Source of the DNA: Flavobacteriales bacterium
Lineage (GTDB): Bacteria; Bacteroidota; Bacteroidia; Flavobacteriales_F; PHOS-HE28
Reading direction: 5' to 3'
Assembly: GCA_016717305.1 (NCBI GenBank)
Contig: JADKFY010000041.1
Span: forward strand, 6,608-70,607
Length of the DNA: 64,000 nt
Program-made: the position numbers and the translations under genes
Shown here: piece by piece, positions 19,312 through 28,950 of the stretch
How the letters are laid out: each line of letters starts with the position of its first letter
Position numbering within the stretch: the first letter of the stretch is position 1
The notes under the pieces: model-generated
What the model saw: only the letters and a program-made list of their open reading frames with translations
What the model was told of the DNA's origin: nothing
Databases searched by the model: none

Positions 19312-20733
19312 ATGCTTTTCCCCTCCTTTGCGTTCCTCCTTTTTCTGCCGCTGGTATACTGGCTTTACTGGTATGTCTTTCCGAGCAGGTTGAGGGTGCA
19401 GAATGCATTCATGCTGCTTGCCAGTTTTGTGTTCTACGGTTGGTGGGATTGGCGCTTCCTAAGTTTGCTCATCTTCAGCTCCTTCGCCGATTTCTTCATC
19501 GGTTGGGCACTGGCGAACACGACTACAGCATCCAAGAGGAAAGCCTACGTGTGGCTTAGTTTGGTTATCAATCTGGGTCTGCTCGCCACCTTCAAGTACT
19601 TCAATTTCTTTGTCGATGGCCTTTCCGATATCCTGCTCACCTTCGGTATGCAACCGGACTTTCCCACCGTGGGGATCCTGCTGCCGATCGGGATCAGTTT
19701 CTACACTTTCCAGTCGTTGAGCTATTCGATCGACGTCTATCGTGGCCAGATCAAGCCCACTCACAACGGGGTTGCCTTCCTTGCTTTTGTGAGCTTCTTC
19801 CCACAGCTGGTGGCGGGCCCCATAGAACGTGCGGCGAGCCTGCTGCCCCAATTCCTGGCACCGCGAACGTTCGATGTGGAGCAAGCCAAGGATGGTCTCC
19901 GCCAAATGCTCTGGGGTTTCTTCAAGAAGATCGTGGTGGCCGATGGCTGCGCTTCCATCGTGAATGGCATCTTCGAAGGCGATGTGCAGCAAACCCCCGG
20001 TGTAACACTGTTCTTCGGTGCCTTCTTCTTCGCGTTCCAGATCTACGGCGATTTCTCGGGCTATTCTGATATCGCCATCGGTTGCGCACGTCTTTTTGGA
20101 TTCAAGCTCAGTCGCAATTTCGCTTATCCCTATTTCTCGCGGAACATCACCGAGTTCTGGCGCCGGTGGCACATTTCCTTGAGCACCTGGTTCCGCGATT
20201 ACGTGTATGTACCCCTTGGCGGATGGCGTACCAAGACCGGTAGGTTCCGCAATATCATGATCACATTCGGGGTAAGCGGGCTGTGGCACGGAGCCAATTG
20301 GACCTTCGTTACATGGGGTATTTTACACGGGCTCTATTACATCCCCGATATTTTCCGTAACGCCAAAGCCAGCCGTAATGAGCCCACCTTGAAGGATTGG
20401 CCCCAAATGGTCACCACGTTCCTCTTGGTGTTGGTCGCATGGGTGTTCTTCCGATCTTCTTCGGTGCATACCGCCGTGGCCTACTTGTATTATTCTGTCG
20501 CCAACATCACCATGTCACCAGGTGCAGTTCTGGTTTGGACCTTCCGGTCGGAAATGGCGTGGATCCTCTTGATGCTGGTGGTGGAATGGTTCGCCCGAAA
20601 ACAAGAACATGCACTTCAAGTTATGCCGGCGGCCATGGCATTGCGTTGGGCCATCTATTTACTGATCACGATCGAGATCATGCTACACACCGATCTGCAG
20701 ACCTCCCACGAATTCATCTATTTCCAGTTCTAG
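19312..20733 (+). CDS. MBOAT-family O-acyltransferase (AlgI/DltB-like)
   Basis: A 473-residue polytopic membrane acyltransferase that moves acyl groups across the inner membrane onto a surface polysaccharide or other extracytoplasmic acceptor. It has about ten hydrophobic helices. MBOAT signatures include YFSRNITEFWRRWHISLSTW FRDYVYVPLGG and the catalytic His in SGLWHGANWTFVTWGILHG. The downstream gene at 20738, 4 bases after the stop, is an SGNH-like partner, as AlgI pairs with AlgJ/AlgX and DltB with DltD. The acceptor polymer is not identifiable from the window. Confidence 0.93.
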   Translation: MLFPSFAFLLFLPLVYWLYWYVFPSRLRVQNAFMLLASFVFYGWWDWRFLSLLIFSSFADFFIGWALANTTTASKRKAYVWLSLVINLGLLATFKYFNFFVDGLSDILLTFGMQPDFPTVGILLPIGISFYTFQSLSYSIDVYRGQIKPTHNGVAFLAFVSFFPQLVAGPIERAASLLPQFLAPRTFDVEQAKDGLRQMLWGFFKKIVVADGCASIVNGIFEGDVQQTPGVTLFFGAFFFAFQIYGDFSGYSDIAIGCARLFGFKLSRNFAYPYFSRNITEFWRRWHISLSTWFRDYVYVPLGGWRTKTGRFRNIMITFGVSGLWHGANWTFVTWGILHGLYYIPDIFRNAKASRNEPTLKDWPQMVTTFLLVLVAWVFFRSSSVHTAVAYLYYSVANITMSPGAVLVWTFRSEMAWILLMLVVEWFARKQEHALQVMPAAMALRWAIYLLITIEIMLHTDLQTSHEFIYFQF

Positions 20734-20737
20734 TGAG

Positions 20738-21691
20738 ATGACACCTGCCACCTTCTTTTTCAGGGCAGTGGGGTTCGCATCCATCGTACTGGTGGTCCTG
20801 TTGCTTTGTGCTTGGTTCGGTCCACATGCGTCCCGAGTGGATTATCTGGAAGTATCCGGTGCTAAACAGGCGCTTTTGAGAGCCACGATCTCGCCAAAAG
20901 TGATCATTGTAGGTGGTTCCAACGCCACCTTCGGGATCGATAGTGAAGTATTGGAGAATGCGCTGTGCATGCCGGTGGTGAACATGAGCCTGCACGCCAG
21001 CCTCGGGTTCCGGTTCATGGTCGATGAAGTGAAGAATTCTCTCGGAAAGGGCGATCTTGTCATTGTTTCCCTGGAGCATTCAGGATACTCCACACCGGAA
21101 AAGGACAACGATATCCACATCCTTACAGTGGACCGTGTTCCCAGTGCCATCCAATTCATCCCTTGGTATTCTCGGCCGCGCGTGCTCATGGGCGTTATGC
21201 TCATGCGCATGCAAGCTTTGTACAAAGTCTTCACCGGGGCTTGGAAGAATGCTTCAGAGGACAAGGTCTATCGCGCAAGTGGCTTTAACGAGCGGGGAGA
21301 TATCGTGAGCCACATTGGACTTCCCCACCGGGACCCTGCACGCATTGAAAAAGTGGTGTATGCGACAAAGACCGTTTCAGATGATTTCTACCCCATTGCC
21401 CAAGATCTGATCGATCATGCCAAGAACAGTGGTGCAGATGTGGTGTGGACTTGGCCAGTGATCGCGACGTCCAGTTTCAGGCAGGGCCGGAACGACACGA
21501 TAGCCCAAGTACTAGCAACACACGACATAGAACTCTTGGGGAATTCCGTGGACCTCGTCTTGCCGGATACCGCGTTCTACGACACACACTACCACCTTAG
21601 GGCAGTTGGCCGGCAAATACGCACCCGCCAGTTGATCAAAGACTTGTGTGGTAAGGGAATGGTGAAGTGTTGCGGGGGGCAACCAAAGTGA
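20738..21691 (+). CDS. SGNH/DltD-like membrane-anchored partner of the MBOAT enzyme
   Basis: A 317-residue protein with one N-terminal membrane anchor (VLVVLLLCAWFGP) and an extracytoplasmic domain. SGNH-like features are visible: GGSNATFGID (nucleophile Ser in a G-x-S context near residue 67), LVIVSLEHSGY, and a C-terminal DTHYHL with Asp and His spaced for a catalytic pair. Such proteins complete O-acylation by transferring the acyl group from the MBOAT protein to the polymer. The gene is tightly coupled to the MBOAT gene. Overall similarity to a named family is weak, so the call is partly by context. Confidence 0.7.
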   Translation: MTPATFFFRAVGFASIVLVVLLLCAWFGPHASRVDYLEVSGAKQALLRATISPKVIIVGGSNATFGIDSEVLENALCMPVVNMSLHASLGFRFMVDEVKNSLGKGDLVIVSLEHSGYSTPEKDNDIHILTVDRVPSAIQFIPWYSRPRVLMGVMLMRMQALYKVFTGAWKNASEDKVYRASGFNERGDIVSHIGLPHRDPARIEKVVYATKTVSDDFYPIAQDLIDHAKNSGADVVWTWPVIATSSFRQGRNDTIAQVLATHDIELLGNSVDLVLPDTAFYDTHYHLRAVGRQIRTRQLIKDLCGKGMVKCCGGQPK

Positions 21692-21695
21692 ATGG

Positions 21696-22001
21696 TCACT
21701 TTCTCTCAGGCACCAGCACGAAGATGTCTTCGTTGTCCCGCTTCATCAAATAGCGCTCGCGAGCGAATTTCTCCAGCAGTTCCTTATTGCTTGAGATCTC
21801 GTTCAGCTGCTCCTTGGTCCGCTGGATCTCTGCACCGTACCATTCCTTCTGCTCCTCCATTCGGCCCAGCTCACGGCGGTTCTTGATGGTGGTCCACGCA
21901 TCGTTCTGGTCGAACAAGAGCACCCAACCAACCACTGCCAATACGGCTATGCTGTACCTGTTGCGCAAGGGTAGAGGGATCTTGGAAATGAGCTTTTTCA
22001 C
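21696..22001 (-). CDS. FtsB/DivIC-family septum formation initiator
   Basis: A 101-residue bitopic membrane protein: one transmembrane helix (YSIAVLAVVGWVLLF) followed by a coiled coil (ELGRMEEQKEWYGAEIQRTKEQLNEI) and the conserved KFARERYLMKRDNEDIFV ending. This is the FtsB/DivIC architecture of the divisome FtsQLB complex. It begins with GTG at 22001. It is convergent with the SGNH gene, 4 bases apart, with no terminator visible between them. Confidence 0.88.
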   Translation of the reverse strand: MKKLISKIPLPLRNRYSIAVLAVVGWVLLFDQNDAWTTIKNRRELGRMEEQKEWYGAEIQRTKEQLNEISSNKELLEKFARERYLMKRDNEDIFVLVPERK

Positions 22002-22123
22002 GGGAACGAATGTAGCGGCCTGAATGAGCGAAAATTATGGCCTTTAGGGTCGTATTCCACGATCGATCGTTGGTTGTGTCGACCCGGAAGGAACTTTTGC
22101 GCTGGGGCAAGTTCGTCCTGCGA

Positions 22124-22660
22124 TCACCGCCCGTTTCCTTCCTCGAGGAGGGACTGATCGATCTGCCCGCGTGCTCCAAGTTCCACCACCTCCAAGTCCT
22201 TCACCGAACCTTCATTCAGCGAGAACCGGAGCAGTGTTCGCACCTTGTGCCAACCATGCCGACCCGCAGCACCCGGGTTCATGTATAGACAGTTGACCTT
22301 AGGGTCGAATTGCACCAAGCAAATGTGCGAATGTCCACAGATGAACAGGGTGGGTGGGTCACTTCGCAATTCCGCCAGAACCTCCGGTGTGTAACGGGGC
22401 GGTCTTCCTCCGATATGCGTCATCCAGACCCGTGCTCCGCCCATGGTGAAACGTTGATGTTCCGGGTGTTCCCTGCGGGAAGGACCATCGTCGATATTCC
22501 CGTACACGGCACGTAGCGGTTTCCAGCGTGCCAGCTGTTCTGTTATGGCAAGCCCGCCGATGTCGCCGGCATGCCAGATCTCGTCGCACTCCGTGAAATG
22601 GACTTCTACGCGAGGGTCCAGCCAACCATGCGTGTCGCTGATCAATCCAATGCGGGGCAT
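22124..22660 (-). CDS. YfcE/MJ0936-type metallophosphoesterase
   Basis: A 178-residue calcineurin-like phosphoesterase. All metal ligand motifs are present: SDTHGWLD (D-x-H), GDIGG (GD), GNID (GN[HD]), MTHIGG (H) and CGHSHICLV (GH-x-H), followed by NPGAAGRHG. Homologues hydrolyse phosphodiesters with Mn. It is a single cytosolic domain. The physiological substrate is unknown. It is divergent from truA. Confidence 0.92.
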   Translation of the reverse strand: MPRIGLISDTHGWLDPRVEVHFTECDEIWHAGDIGGLAITEQLARWKPLRAVYGNIDDGPSRREHPEHQRFTMGGARVWMTHIGGRPPRYTPEVLAELRSDPPTLFICGHSHICLVQFDPKVNCLYMNPGAAGRHGWHKVRTLLRFSLNEGSVKDLEVVELGARGQIDQSLLEEGNGR

Positions 22661-22701
22661 GCCGCAAAGAAAAGTCGAAATGCGTGGCCCCGTGCGGCCT
22701 T

Positions 22702-22709
22702 TACCTTTG
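22702..22709 (+). promoter_or_regulatory. Bacteroidota -7 box (TACCTTTG) of truA
   Basis: An exact TAnnTTTG match 16 bases before the first in-frame ATG (22726) and 25 before the preferred ATG (22735). No good -33 TTTG is seen. Confidence 0.5.
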
Positions 22710-22734
22710 CGCGCTTTCCCGGTGAATGGAGATC

Positions 22735-23508
22735 ATGCCTCGTTACTTCCTCGAACTCGCCTATGATGGTTCGCCTTATCGCGGTTGGCAGCGCCAGCTG
22801 AAGGACCCCAGTGTGCAAGAAGTTGTGGAGCGCGCCCTGCGCACCGCTCTTCAGTTGCCGGAACTGTACGTGGTGGGCTGCGGAAGAACCGATACTGGTG
22901 TGCACGCTACGGAGTATTTCCTGCATTTTGATGCCCCGCCCGATCGCCGTGTTGATGAACGCTTCGCCTTCAGCATAAGTGCTATGCTTCCCGATAGCAT
23001 CGCGGTGAAACGCGTGATCTCCGTGGCCGATGATGCGCATGCCCGTTTCAGTGCAACAGAACGCGGCTACAAATATTTGATCCACCGCCGCAAGGATCCA
23101 TTCCTCACCGGTCGTTCGCATTTGCTTTACCCACCCTTGGATGTGGATGCCATGAACGAGGCTTGCAAAGCCCTGATCGGAAAACAGGATTTTTCAAGTT
23201 TCTGCAAAACAGGAAGTGATCAACGCACCATGATCTGCGATGTGCGCCACGCCGAATGGGAGCACATCGAGAACGGATACCGCTTCCGGATCCTTGCGGA
23301 TCGCTATCTGCGTAACATGGTGCGCGCGATCGTGGGTACGTGCATGCGTATCGGTAAGGGTGATGCATCCGCCGCATCCATGCTCGAAGTGATCGCCGCC
23401 AAAGACCGCAGCAAAGCCGGGAAAAGCGCACCTGCCCGTGGCCTCTACTTGGAACGCGTGGTGTACCCGTTCATTCCAACTAACTATACCCCGTTGGAGC
23501 GCCCATGA
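22735..23508 (+). CDS. truA: tRNA pseudouridine(38-40) synthase TruA
   Basis: Isomerises U38-U40 in the anticodon arm of tRNA. It shows the N-terminal RYFLELAYDGSPYRGWQRQ, the catalytic-Asp motif GRTDTGVHA, DDAHARFSA, FSSFCKTGSD and the C-terminal RNMVRAIVGT. Length (257 aa) is normal. The ATG at 22735 gives the usual TruA start; an ATG three codons earlier is also possible. A -7 box lies 25 bases upstream. The stop overlaps the following ABC gene (ATGA), so the two are coupled. Confidence 0.95.
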   Translation: MPRYFLELAYDGSPYRGWQRQLKDPSVQEVVERALRTALQLPELYVVGCGRTDTGVHATEYFLHFDAPPDRRVDERFAFSISAMLPDSIAVKRVISVADDAHARFSATERGYKYLIHRRKDPFLTGRSHLLYPPLDVDAMNEACKALIGKQDFSSFCKTGSDQRTMICDVRHAEWEHIENGYRFRILADRYLRNMVRAIVGTCMRIGKGDASAASMLEVIAAKDRSKAGKSAPARGLYLERVVYPFIPTNYTPLERP

Positions 23509-25412
23509 CGACGGCGACCCCAGCACCTCCAGTGGCAAAGGCCGAAGAAAAGTCCAAGAAGACCGTTCAAGGAAAAGCCTTCGACAGAAAGCTCTTCGCG
23601 CGTGTGTTCGCCTTTACTGGCCCGTATCGCGGGATCTTCCGGTGGACGGTCTTCCTAACGATCGTCCTCAGCATCGTGGGTGTGGTACGTCCGATCATGC
23701 TCGGCTGGCTCATTGACGTTGCCGCCACGGATTACACCGCCTTATTCCACCTCGATGCCAACTCCAACTGGAACGCGAGGAGCATTGCATGGATCGCCAA
23801 CGTGGTGCAAAACCTCGTGGGTGTCGGCACAATGACCTTGGTCTGGTCGATCACCATTTCAGTTGCAGTGCTTCTTTTGGTGGAGACCGTGGTGCAGTAT
23901 TTCCAGTCCTATTGGACAAGTTGGTTGGGGCAAGCCGTCACCTTCGATCTGCGACAGAAGTTGTATTCAAAGATCCTCGGCTTCAAGCTTCGTTATTTCG
24001 ACAAGACACCTATTGGAACACTGGTCACCCGTGCGATCAGCGATATCGAGACCATCGACGACATCTTCTCACAGGGGCTGCTCTCGATCATGGGCGATAT
24101 TCTCAAACTTGTCGTGGTGGTCGTGGTCATGTTCGTCTACAACTGGAAATTGGCATTGCTCAGTATGGTGCCGATCCCGCTCTTGCTTTGGAGCACCAAC
24201 ATCTTCAAGAACAGCATCCAGAAGAGCTTTCAGGATGTGCGCACACAGGTTTCCCGGTTGAACGCATTCGTACAGGAACACATCCAAGGCATGGCCGTGG
24301 TGCAGCTCTTCGGACGGGAAAAGCAGGAATACAACAAGTTCCAAGCGATCAATAGGGAACATCGGAAAGCACACGTCCGTAGCATTCTTGCTTACAGCAT
24401 TTTCTTCCCGGTGGTGGAGATCCTGAGCGCGGTCTCCTTGGCGTTCCTCGTTTGGTGGGGCGTGAAGGATGTACTTGAAGGAGTGGCCACCCTCGGAGAC
24501 ATTTTTGCCTACATCCTGTTCATCAACATGCTGTATAGACCGATACGCCAACTCGCGGATCGTTTCAATGTCCTGCAGATGGGCATGGTGGGCAGTGAAC
24601 GGGTGTTCGCGGTTTTGGACACGGATGCGGACCTGAAGGACACAGGATCGCGCACAACCGAAAACCTTCGCGGCGATATCGTGTTCAAGAACGTGTGGTT
24701 CGCTTATGGTGATCTTGAACCTGGAGAGGAACCGGACTGGGTGCTTCGCGATATCAGTTTCCAAGCGAAGGCAGGGGAGATGATCGCCTTGGTAGGGGCC
24801 ACCGGTTCCGGGAAGAGCACAACGATCAATATCCTGAGCAGGGCTTACGAATTCCAACGCGGTGAGGTGCTCTTGGACGGACATGATATTCGCACGTACA
24901 CACTTTCTGATCTTCGGAAAAGCATCTCGGTGGTCCTACAGGATGTATTCCTCTTCAGTGATTCGATCCACAACAACATCACGCTTGGAGATCCGACGAT
25001 CTCACGCGATGCAGTGATCGCGGCTGCAAAAACCGTTGGTGCGCACGACTTCATCATGCGCTTGCCCGATGGATACGATATGTCAGTGCGCGAACGAGGT
25101 AGTATACTGAGCTTAGGCCAACGGCAATTGATCGCATTCATCCGCGCAGCTGTTCACCAACCGCGCGTCCTCATACTGGACGAAGCCACCAGCAGTGTGG
25201 ACAGCATGAGCGAGCAGTTGATCCAGCAAGCAACGGAACGCATCACAAAGGACCGCACCAGCATCGTGATCGCACACCGCTTAAGTACCATCCAGAAGGC
25301 CGATCGTATCATCGTCCTTGGCAAGGGCCGGATCCTGGAGCAGGGAAACCATCAGGAGCTGCTAGCATACAATGGGGCGTATCGGAAGTTGTATGACCTG
25401 CAATTCAGGTGA
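23505..25412 (+). CDS. ABC transporter, fused permease/ATPase (exporter)
   Basis: A 635-residue half exporter. An N-terminal ABC type 1 membrane domain (about residues 40-340) includes an aspartate/asparagine-rich inserted loop after helix 1 (TALFHLDANSNWNARS). The ATPase has Walker A GATGSGKST, Q-loop VVLQDVFLF, signature LSLGQRQLIAFIRA, Walker B VLILDEATSSVD and switch IAHRLST. The signature reads LSLGQ rather than LSGGQ, a variant also found in active exporters of the YheH/MdlB kind. It overlaps truA by 4 bases. Confidence 0.93.
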   Translation: MTTATPAPPVAKAEEKSKKTVQGKAFDRKLFARVFAFTGPYRGIFRWTVFLTIVLSIVGVVRPIMLGWLIDVAATDYTALFHLDANSNWNARSIAWIANVVQNLVGVGTMTLVWSITISVAVLLLVETVVQYFQSYWTSWLGQAVTFDLRQKLYSKILGFKLRYFDKTPIGTLVTRAISDIETIDDIFSQGLLSIMGDILKLVVVVVVMFVYNWKLALLSMVPIPLLLWSTNIFKNSIQKSFQDVRTQVSRLNAFVQEHIQGMAVVQLFGREKQEYNKFQAINREHRKAHVRSILAYSIFFPVVEILSAVSLAFLVWWGVKDVLEGVATLGDIFAYILFINMLYRPIRQLADRFNVLQMGMVGSERVFAVLDTDADLKDTGSRTTENLRGDIVFKNVWFAYGDLEPGEEPDWVLRDISFQAKAGEMIALVGATGSGKSTTINILSRAYEFQRGEVLLDGHDIRTYTLSDLRKSISVVLQDVFLFSDSIHNNITLGDPTISRDAVIAAAKTVGAHDFIMRLPDGYDMSVRERGSILSLGQRQLIAFIRAAVHQPRVLILDEATSSVDSMSEQLIQQATERITKDRTSIVIAHRLSTIQKADRIIVLGKGRILEQGNHQELLAYNGAYRKLYDLQFR

Positions 25413-25546
25413 TTGATTATTTAGTCGCTTACGAGCGTCTGGGATCTTGTGTTGAAGGGTCGCAATGGATAGCATGGTCACCGATCGTGCAGGCAACGAC
25501 CGTAGCCAACATTGCGTCTATTCCATACTCTAAGTTATTCTGGGAC

Positions 25547-28500
25547 ATGGCATCAGCGCGTACACTTTTTTCGGGGTTGTTTTTCACATTGTCTGCAATG
25601 TCCGCTGTGGCTGCGGTGACCAATGAACCGGATGCCCACGATCACGGACCAGTGAAGGTTCGGTTCACCCAGAATAAGGGCCAATGGGATGCCAACGTTC
25701 TGTTCCGCACGGGGGTGAATGGAGCCACTGTATTCATGGAGCGGAACGGCTCTTCATGGGTGAAGTTTGCGGACGATGTGGATGGCGCGATGCACGACGC
25801 CATGGAAATGTCGAAAGAGGAACGCGCCGCCACGATACTTCGCGGGCATGCGTGGCGCTTACGCTTCCACGAACCGCAAGGCGATCTCACCATTCAGGCA
25901 AAGTCGGTGTTACCAGGTTACGAGAACTTCTTCTTTGGCAACGACCCTTCAAAATGGAATGGTCATGTGCAAGGCTATGGGGAGCTGGTGTATAAAGGCG
26001 TTTGGGAGGGCATTGATGTTCGCTATCATGCCACCAATGGGAATTTGAAGTACGATGTATTGTTGGCCGCTGGCGCCGATGCGGAGAATGTTGCTTTCCG
26101 TTACGAAGGGATCGACGGTTCATCGATCTCCAAGGATGGTCGTTTGGTGCTGTCGACCTCGGTCGGTGAAGTCATCGAGCTTCAGCCTGTTGCGTTCTAT
26201 TCCGATGGAGGCCAAGAGCCTTTGGCGTGCTCATACCAGCTACGGAATGGCGTGTTACGGTTCGTGCTCCCCGTCAATTATGATCATTCACGTCCTGTAA
26301 CCATTGACCCCATTTTGATCGCCAGTACACTGAGCGGGGCAACGGGTGCAAGCAACTACGGACACTGTGCTACTTATGATAGCAATGGGAACATTTATTC
26401 CGGTGCCCGCAATTTCGGACCCACCTACCCGGCAACAACAGGCGCATTCCAAGTTGCCATGGGCGGGGGATATACCGATATGTCATTCAGTAAATACAAC
26501 CCGGATGGAAGTGATCTGATCTGGGCCAGCTACTTAGGTGGGGATGATGGAGAGAATCCGCACAGCATGATCGTCAATAGCCTAGGGGAACTTTGCGTTC
26601 TTGGCTCCACTAGTTCGGCCAATTTTCCGACCACAGTTGGTGCGATCGACAACACGTTGGGTGGTGAAGCGGACATAACGGTAACACACATCAGTGCTGA
26701 TGGGACCACGCTGTTGGGTTCTACGTTCTTGGGTGGAGCCGCAAGTGATGGGCTGAACGACATGTACGCGAACTATGGAGAACAATATCGCGGAGAGATC
26801 TTCTTGGACGGAGCCAACAATATCCTCATCAGCACGTGCTCATCGTCTTCTGATTTTCCAGTTACCCCTGGTTGTTTCCAGACCACGTTGGGAGGCGGCC
26901 AGGACGGGATCGTTGCTTCTATTTTACCGGATTGTTCAGGCTTGGTGTATAGCACCTACATCGGTGGTACATCGGATGATAATGCCTTGGGGATCAGGCT
27001 TGCATTGAACGGTGATATACTTGTGACCGGTGGTACCGAGAGCACGGACTTCCCGGTCACAGCGAGTGGAAATGTGAGTGCATCCATTGGAGGGCGCGAT
27101 GGATATGTGGTAAGGCTTACGCCGAATGCGAGCAATATGGTGGTTGGTACGTACTTCGGAACTACGGATGATGATGGTTCATACTTCTTGGATACCGACT
27201 TCAATGACGATGTTTGGATCTACGGTCAATCGGATGGCACCATCCCCATTCTTCCGGCCTCTACGTATGGCCAAGCGACTGGGCCTGTTTTCATAGCCAA
27301 GTTGTCCTCGGACCTCAGTACCGTTCTTCTCACCACAACGATTGGTCCCAGCGGAGGCGGCTTCGGTGGTGCTGTACCCGTCGCGTTCCTCGTGGACGTG
27401 TGTGACAATATCTACATCTCCAGTTACAATTCCACGCCAGGCCTACCTACTACACCGGACGCGTTGTATACCAATGGCTCATTTTACTTGGCAGCGTTCG
27501 AACCTGACATGACCAATATCCTTTTCGGAACCTACTACGGAGGTAGTCACGTTGATGGTGGGACCAGTCGATTCGATAAGAACGGTATCGTTTATCAAGG
27601 CGTTTGCAGCGGGACCGGTAGCTTGCAGACCACCGCATGGGCATGGGCCACCGATCAATCCATTGGATGGGATATCGGTGTGTTCAAGATCGATTTTGGC
27701 GTGGCTGGCGTTAATGCCGCAGGTGCCTCCGCGATAAACACGGGTTGTGCCCCTATTCAAGTTGATTTCTCGAATGAAAGCTCCGGTGACACCTGGAGGT
27801 GGGATTTCGGTGACGGATCCCCACAAGTGGAAGCATTCGAGCCAAGCCACTTATACTCTGAACCAGGTGATTATCTGGTTCGGCTTATCGCACAGGATTC
27901 GTTGGCCTGCAACTTGGCCGATACCGTTTATTTTCCGATCCAGATCGGCGCGCAACAACCCATCCAGGCCGGTTTGGATTGGGAACAGGTGCAGGATTGT
28001 ACCGAATTGCGGATAACAGCAGTGAACACCAGCATAGGTGCACCGTTGGATCATACGTGGGTGCTTAGCGATGGCACAGAGTACACCACGGATTCCATTT
28101 CCCATGTGTTCAGCGACGAAGGGACCTATGATGTGTCCTTGATCGCCACTGATCCTACCGGTTGTTCCCAAAGTGATACGATCACGACCTTGGTCACCGT
28201 TGCGCCCATTGTGTTCAACTTTGACTTGCTCGATCGTATGCTGTGCGCAGATGTATCATCTGTACCATTGGACGCGAGTGTCGTAGTTGGCGACTATACG
28301 TGGAGTACCGGCGAAACAACCGCCACCATTCAAGCCTACGAGGTCGGAACGTATTGGGTCACTGTTACCAATCAAGCAGGTTGCATTGGCACGGATACGG
28401 TCCAGGTCATTGAACCGAACATTTTGGAACTCGCATTCGAAGTGGAAACATGCCCTGGCATCGACGCCGCGTTGCGCATACCCCTTGACAATGCAACATC

Positions 28501-28915
28501 ATATCTATGGGACAATGGTTCCACATCCCGAAACCGCGAGGTGGAAGGCATAGAGGGCTTTTATGCCTTTACTGTGATCGATGCTAATGGATGTGCTCAT
28601 GTGGACAGCGCATCGGTAACACTTTACGATAGTGACACACAGCTCTTTGCACCCAATGCATTCACTCCCAATGGTGATGGCATAAATGACACGTTCCAAT
28701 TCACAGGATACGGTGATCGTACACTTGACATGACCATTTTCGATCGATGGGGTGAGCAATTGTACCAGACCGGGTCCATGGCCACGCCGTGGGATGGTTC
28801 CTATAAAGGAAAACCTGTCGCCAACGATGTTTACGTGTATGTGTTGAAGTATACCGGCCTTTGCACTGGCCAAGAAGAATTCCAACACACTGGCCACGTT
28901 ACCGTGGTGCGTTGA
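25547..28915 (+). CDS. T9SS-secreted DUF7948/SBBP-PKD protein with gliding-type C-terminal domain (paralog 1)
   Basis: A surface protein of about 1,122 residues. The ATG at 25547 precedes a signal sequence; the open frame runs back to the ABC gene but those residues are not signal-like. Order: DUF7948-like N-domain (VRFTQNKGQWDANVLFRTG), beta-propeller-like SBBP repeats (ASYLGGDDGENPHSM, STYIGGTSDDNALG and others), two PKD domains (WRWDFGDGSPQVEAFEPSH; VLSDGTEYTTDSISHVF), then the gliding-motility-associated sorting domain (FAPNAFTPNGDGINDTFQF ... MTIFDRWGEQLYQT ... GHVTVVR). The type B sorting signal directs export by the T9SS and surface attachment. The next gene is a close paralog. Confidence 0.92.
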   Translation: MASARTLFSGLFFTLSAMSAVAAVTNEPDAHDHGPVKVRFTQNKGQWDANVLFRTGVNGATVFMERNGSSWVKFADDVDGAMHDAMEMSKEERAATILRGHAWRLRFHEPQGDLTIQAKSVLPGYENFFFGNDPSKWNGHVQGYGELVYKGVWEGIDVRYHATNGNLKYDVLLAAGADAENVAFRYEGIDGSSISKDGRLVLSTSVGEVIELQPVAFYSDGGQEPLACSYQLRNGVLRFVLPVNYDHSRPVTIDPILIASTLSGATGASNYGHCATYDSNGNIYSGARNFGPTYPATTGAFQVAMGGGYTDMSFSKYNPDGSDLIWASYLGGDDGENPHSMIVNSLGELCVLGSTSSANFPTTVGAIDNTLGGEADITVTHISADGTTLLGSTFLGGAASDGLNDMYANYGEQYRGEIFLDGANNILISTCSSSSDFPVTPGCFQTTLGGGQDGIVASILPDCSGLVYSTYIGGTSDDNALGIRLALNGDILVTGGTESTDFPVTASGNVSASIGGRDGYVVRLTPNASNMVVGTYFGTTDDDGSYFLDTDFNDDVWIYGQSDGTIPILPASTYGQATGPVFIAKLSSDLSTVLLTTTIGPSGGGFGGAVPVAFLVDVCDNIYISSYNSTPGLPTTPDALYTNGSFYLAAFEPDMTNILFGTYYGGSHVDGGTSRFDKNGIVYQGVCSGTGSLQTTAWAWATDQSIGWDIGVFKIDFGVAGVNAAGASAINTGCAPIQVDFSNESSGDTWRWDFGDGSPQVEAFEPSHLYSEPGDYLVRLIAQDSLACNLADTVYFPIQIGAQQPIQAGLDWEQVQDCTELRITAVNTSIGAPLDHTWVLSDGTEYTTDSISHVFSDEGTYDVSLIATDPTGCSQSDTITTLVTVAPIVFNFDLLDRMLCADVSSVPLDASVVVGDYTWSTGETTATIQAYEVGTYWVTVTNQAGCIGTDTVQVIEPNILELAFEVETCPGIDAALRIPLDNATSYLWDNGSTSRNREVEGIEGFYAFTVIDANGCAHVDSASVTLYDSDTQLFAPNAFTPNGDGINDTFQFTGYGDRTLDMTIFDRWGEQLYQTGSMATPWDGSYKGKPVANDVYVYVLKYTGLCTGQEEFQHTGHVTVVR

Positions 28916-28950
28916 TCTCCAACTCATCTTACTCGATCCACAGTTTACCG

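Noticed and set aside
22078..22090. GTCGACCC near 22080 as another REP copy
   Set aside because: Only 8 bases match; there is no second arm and no GTAG foot.
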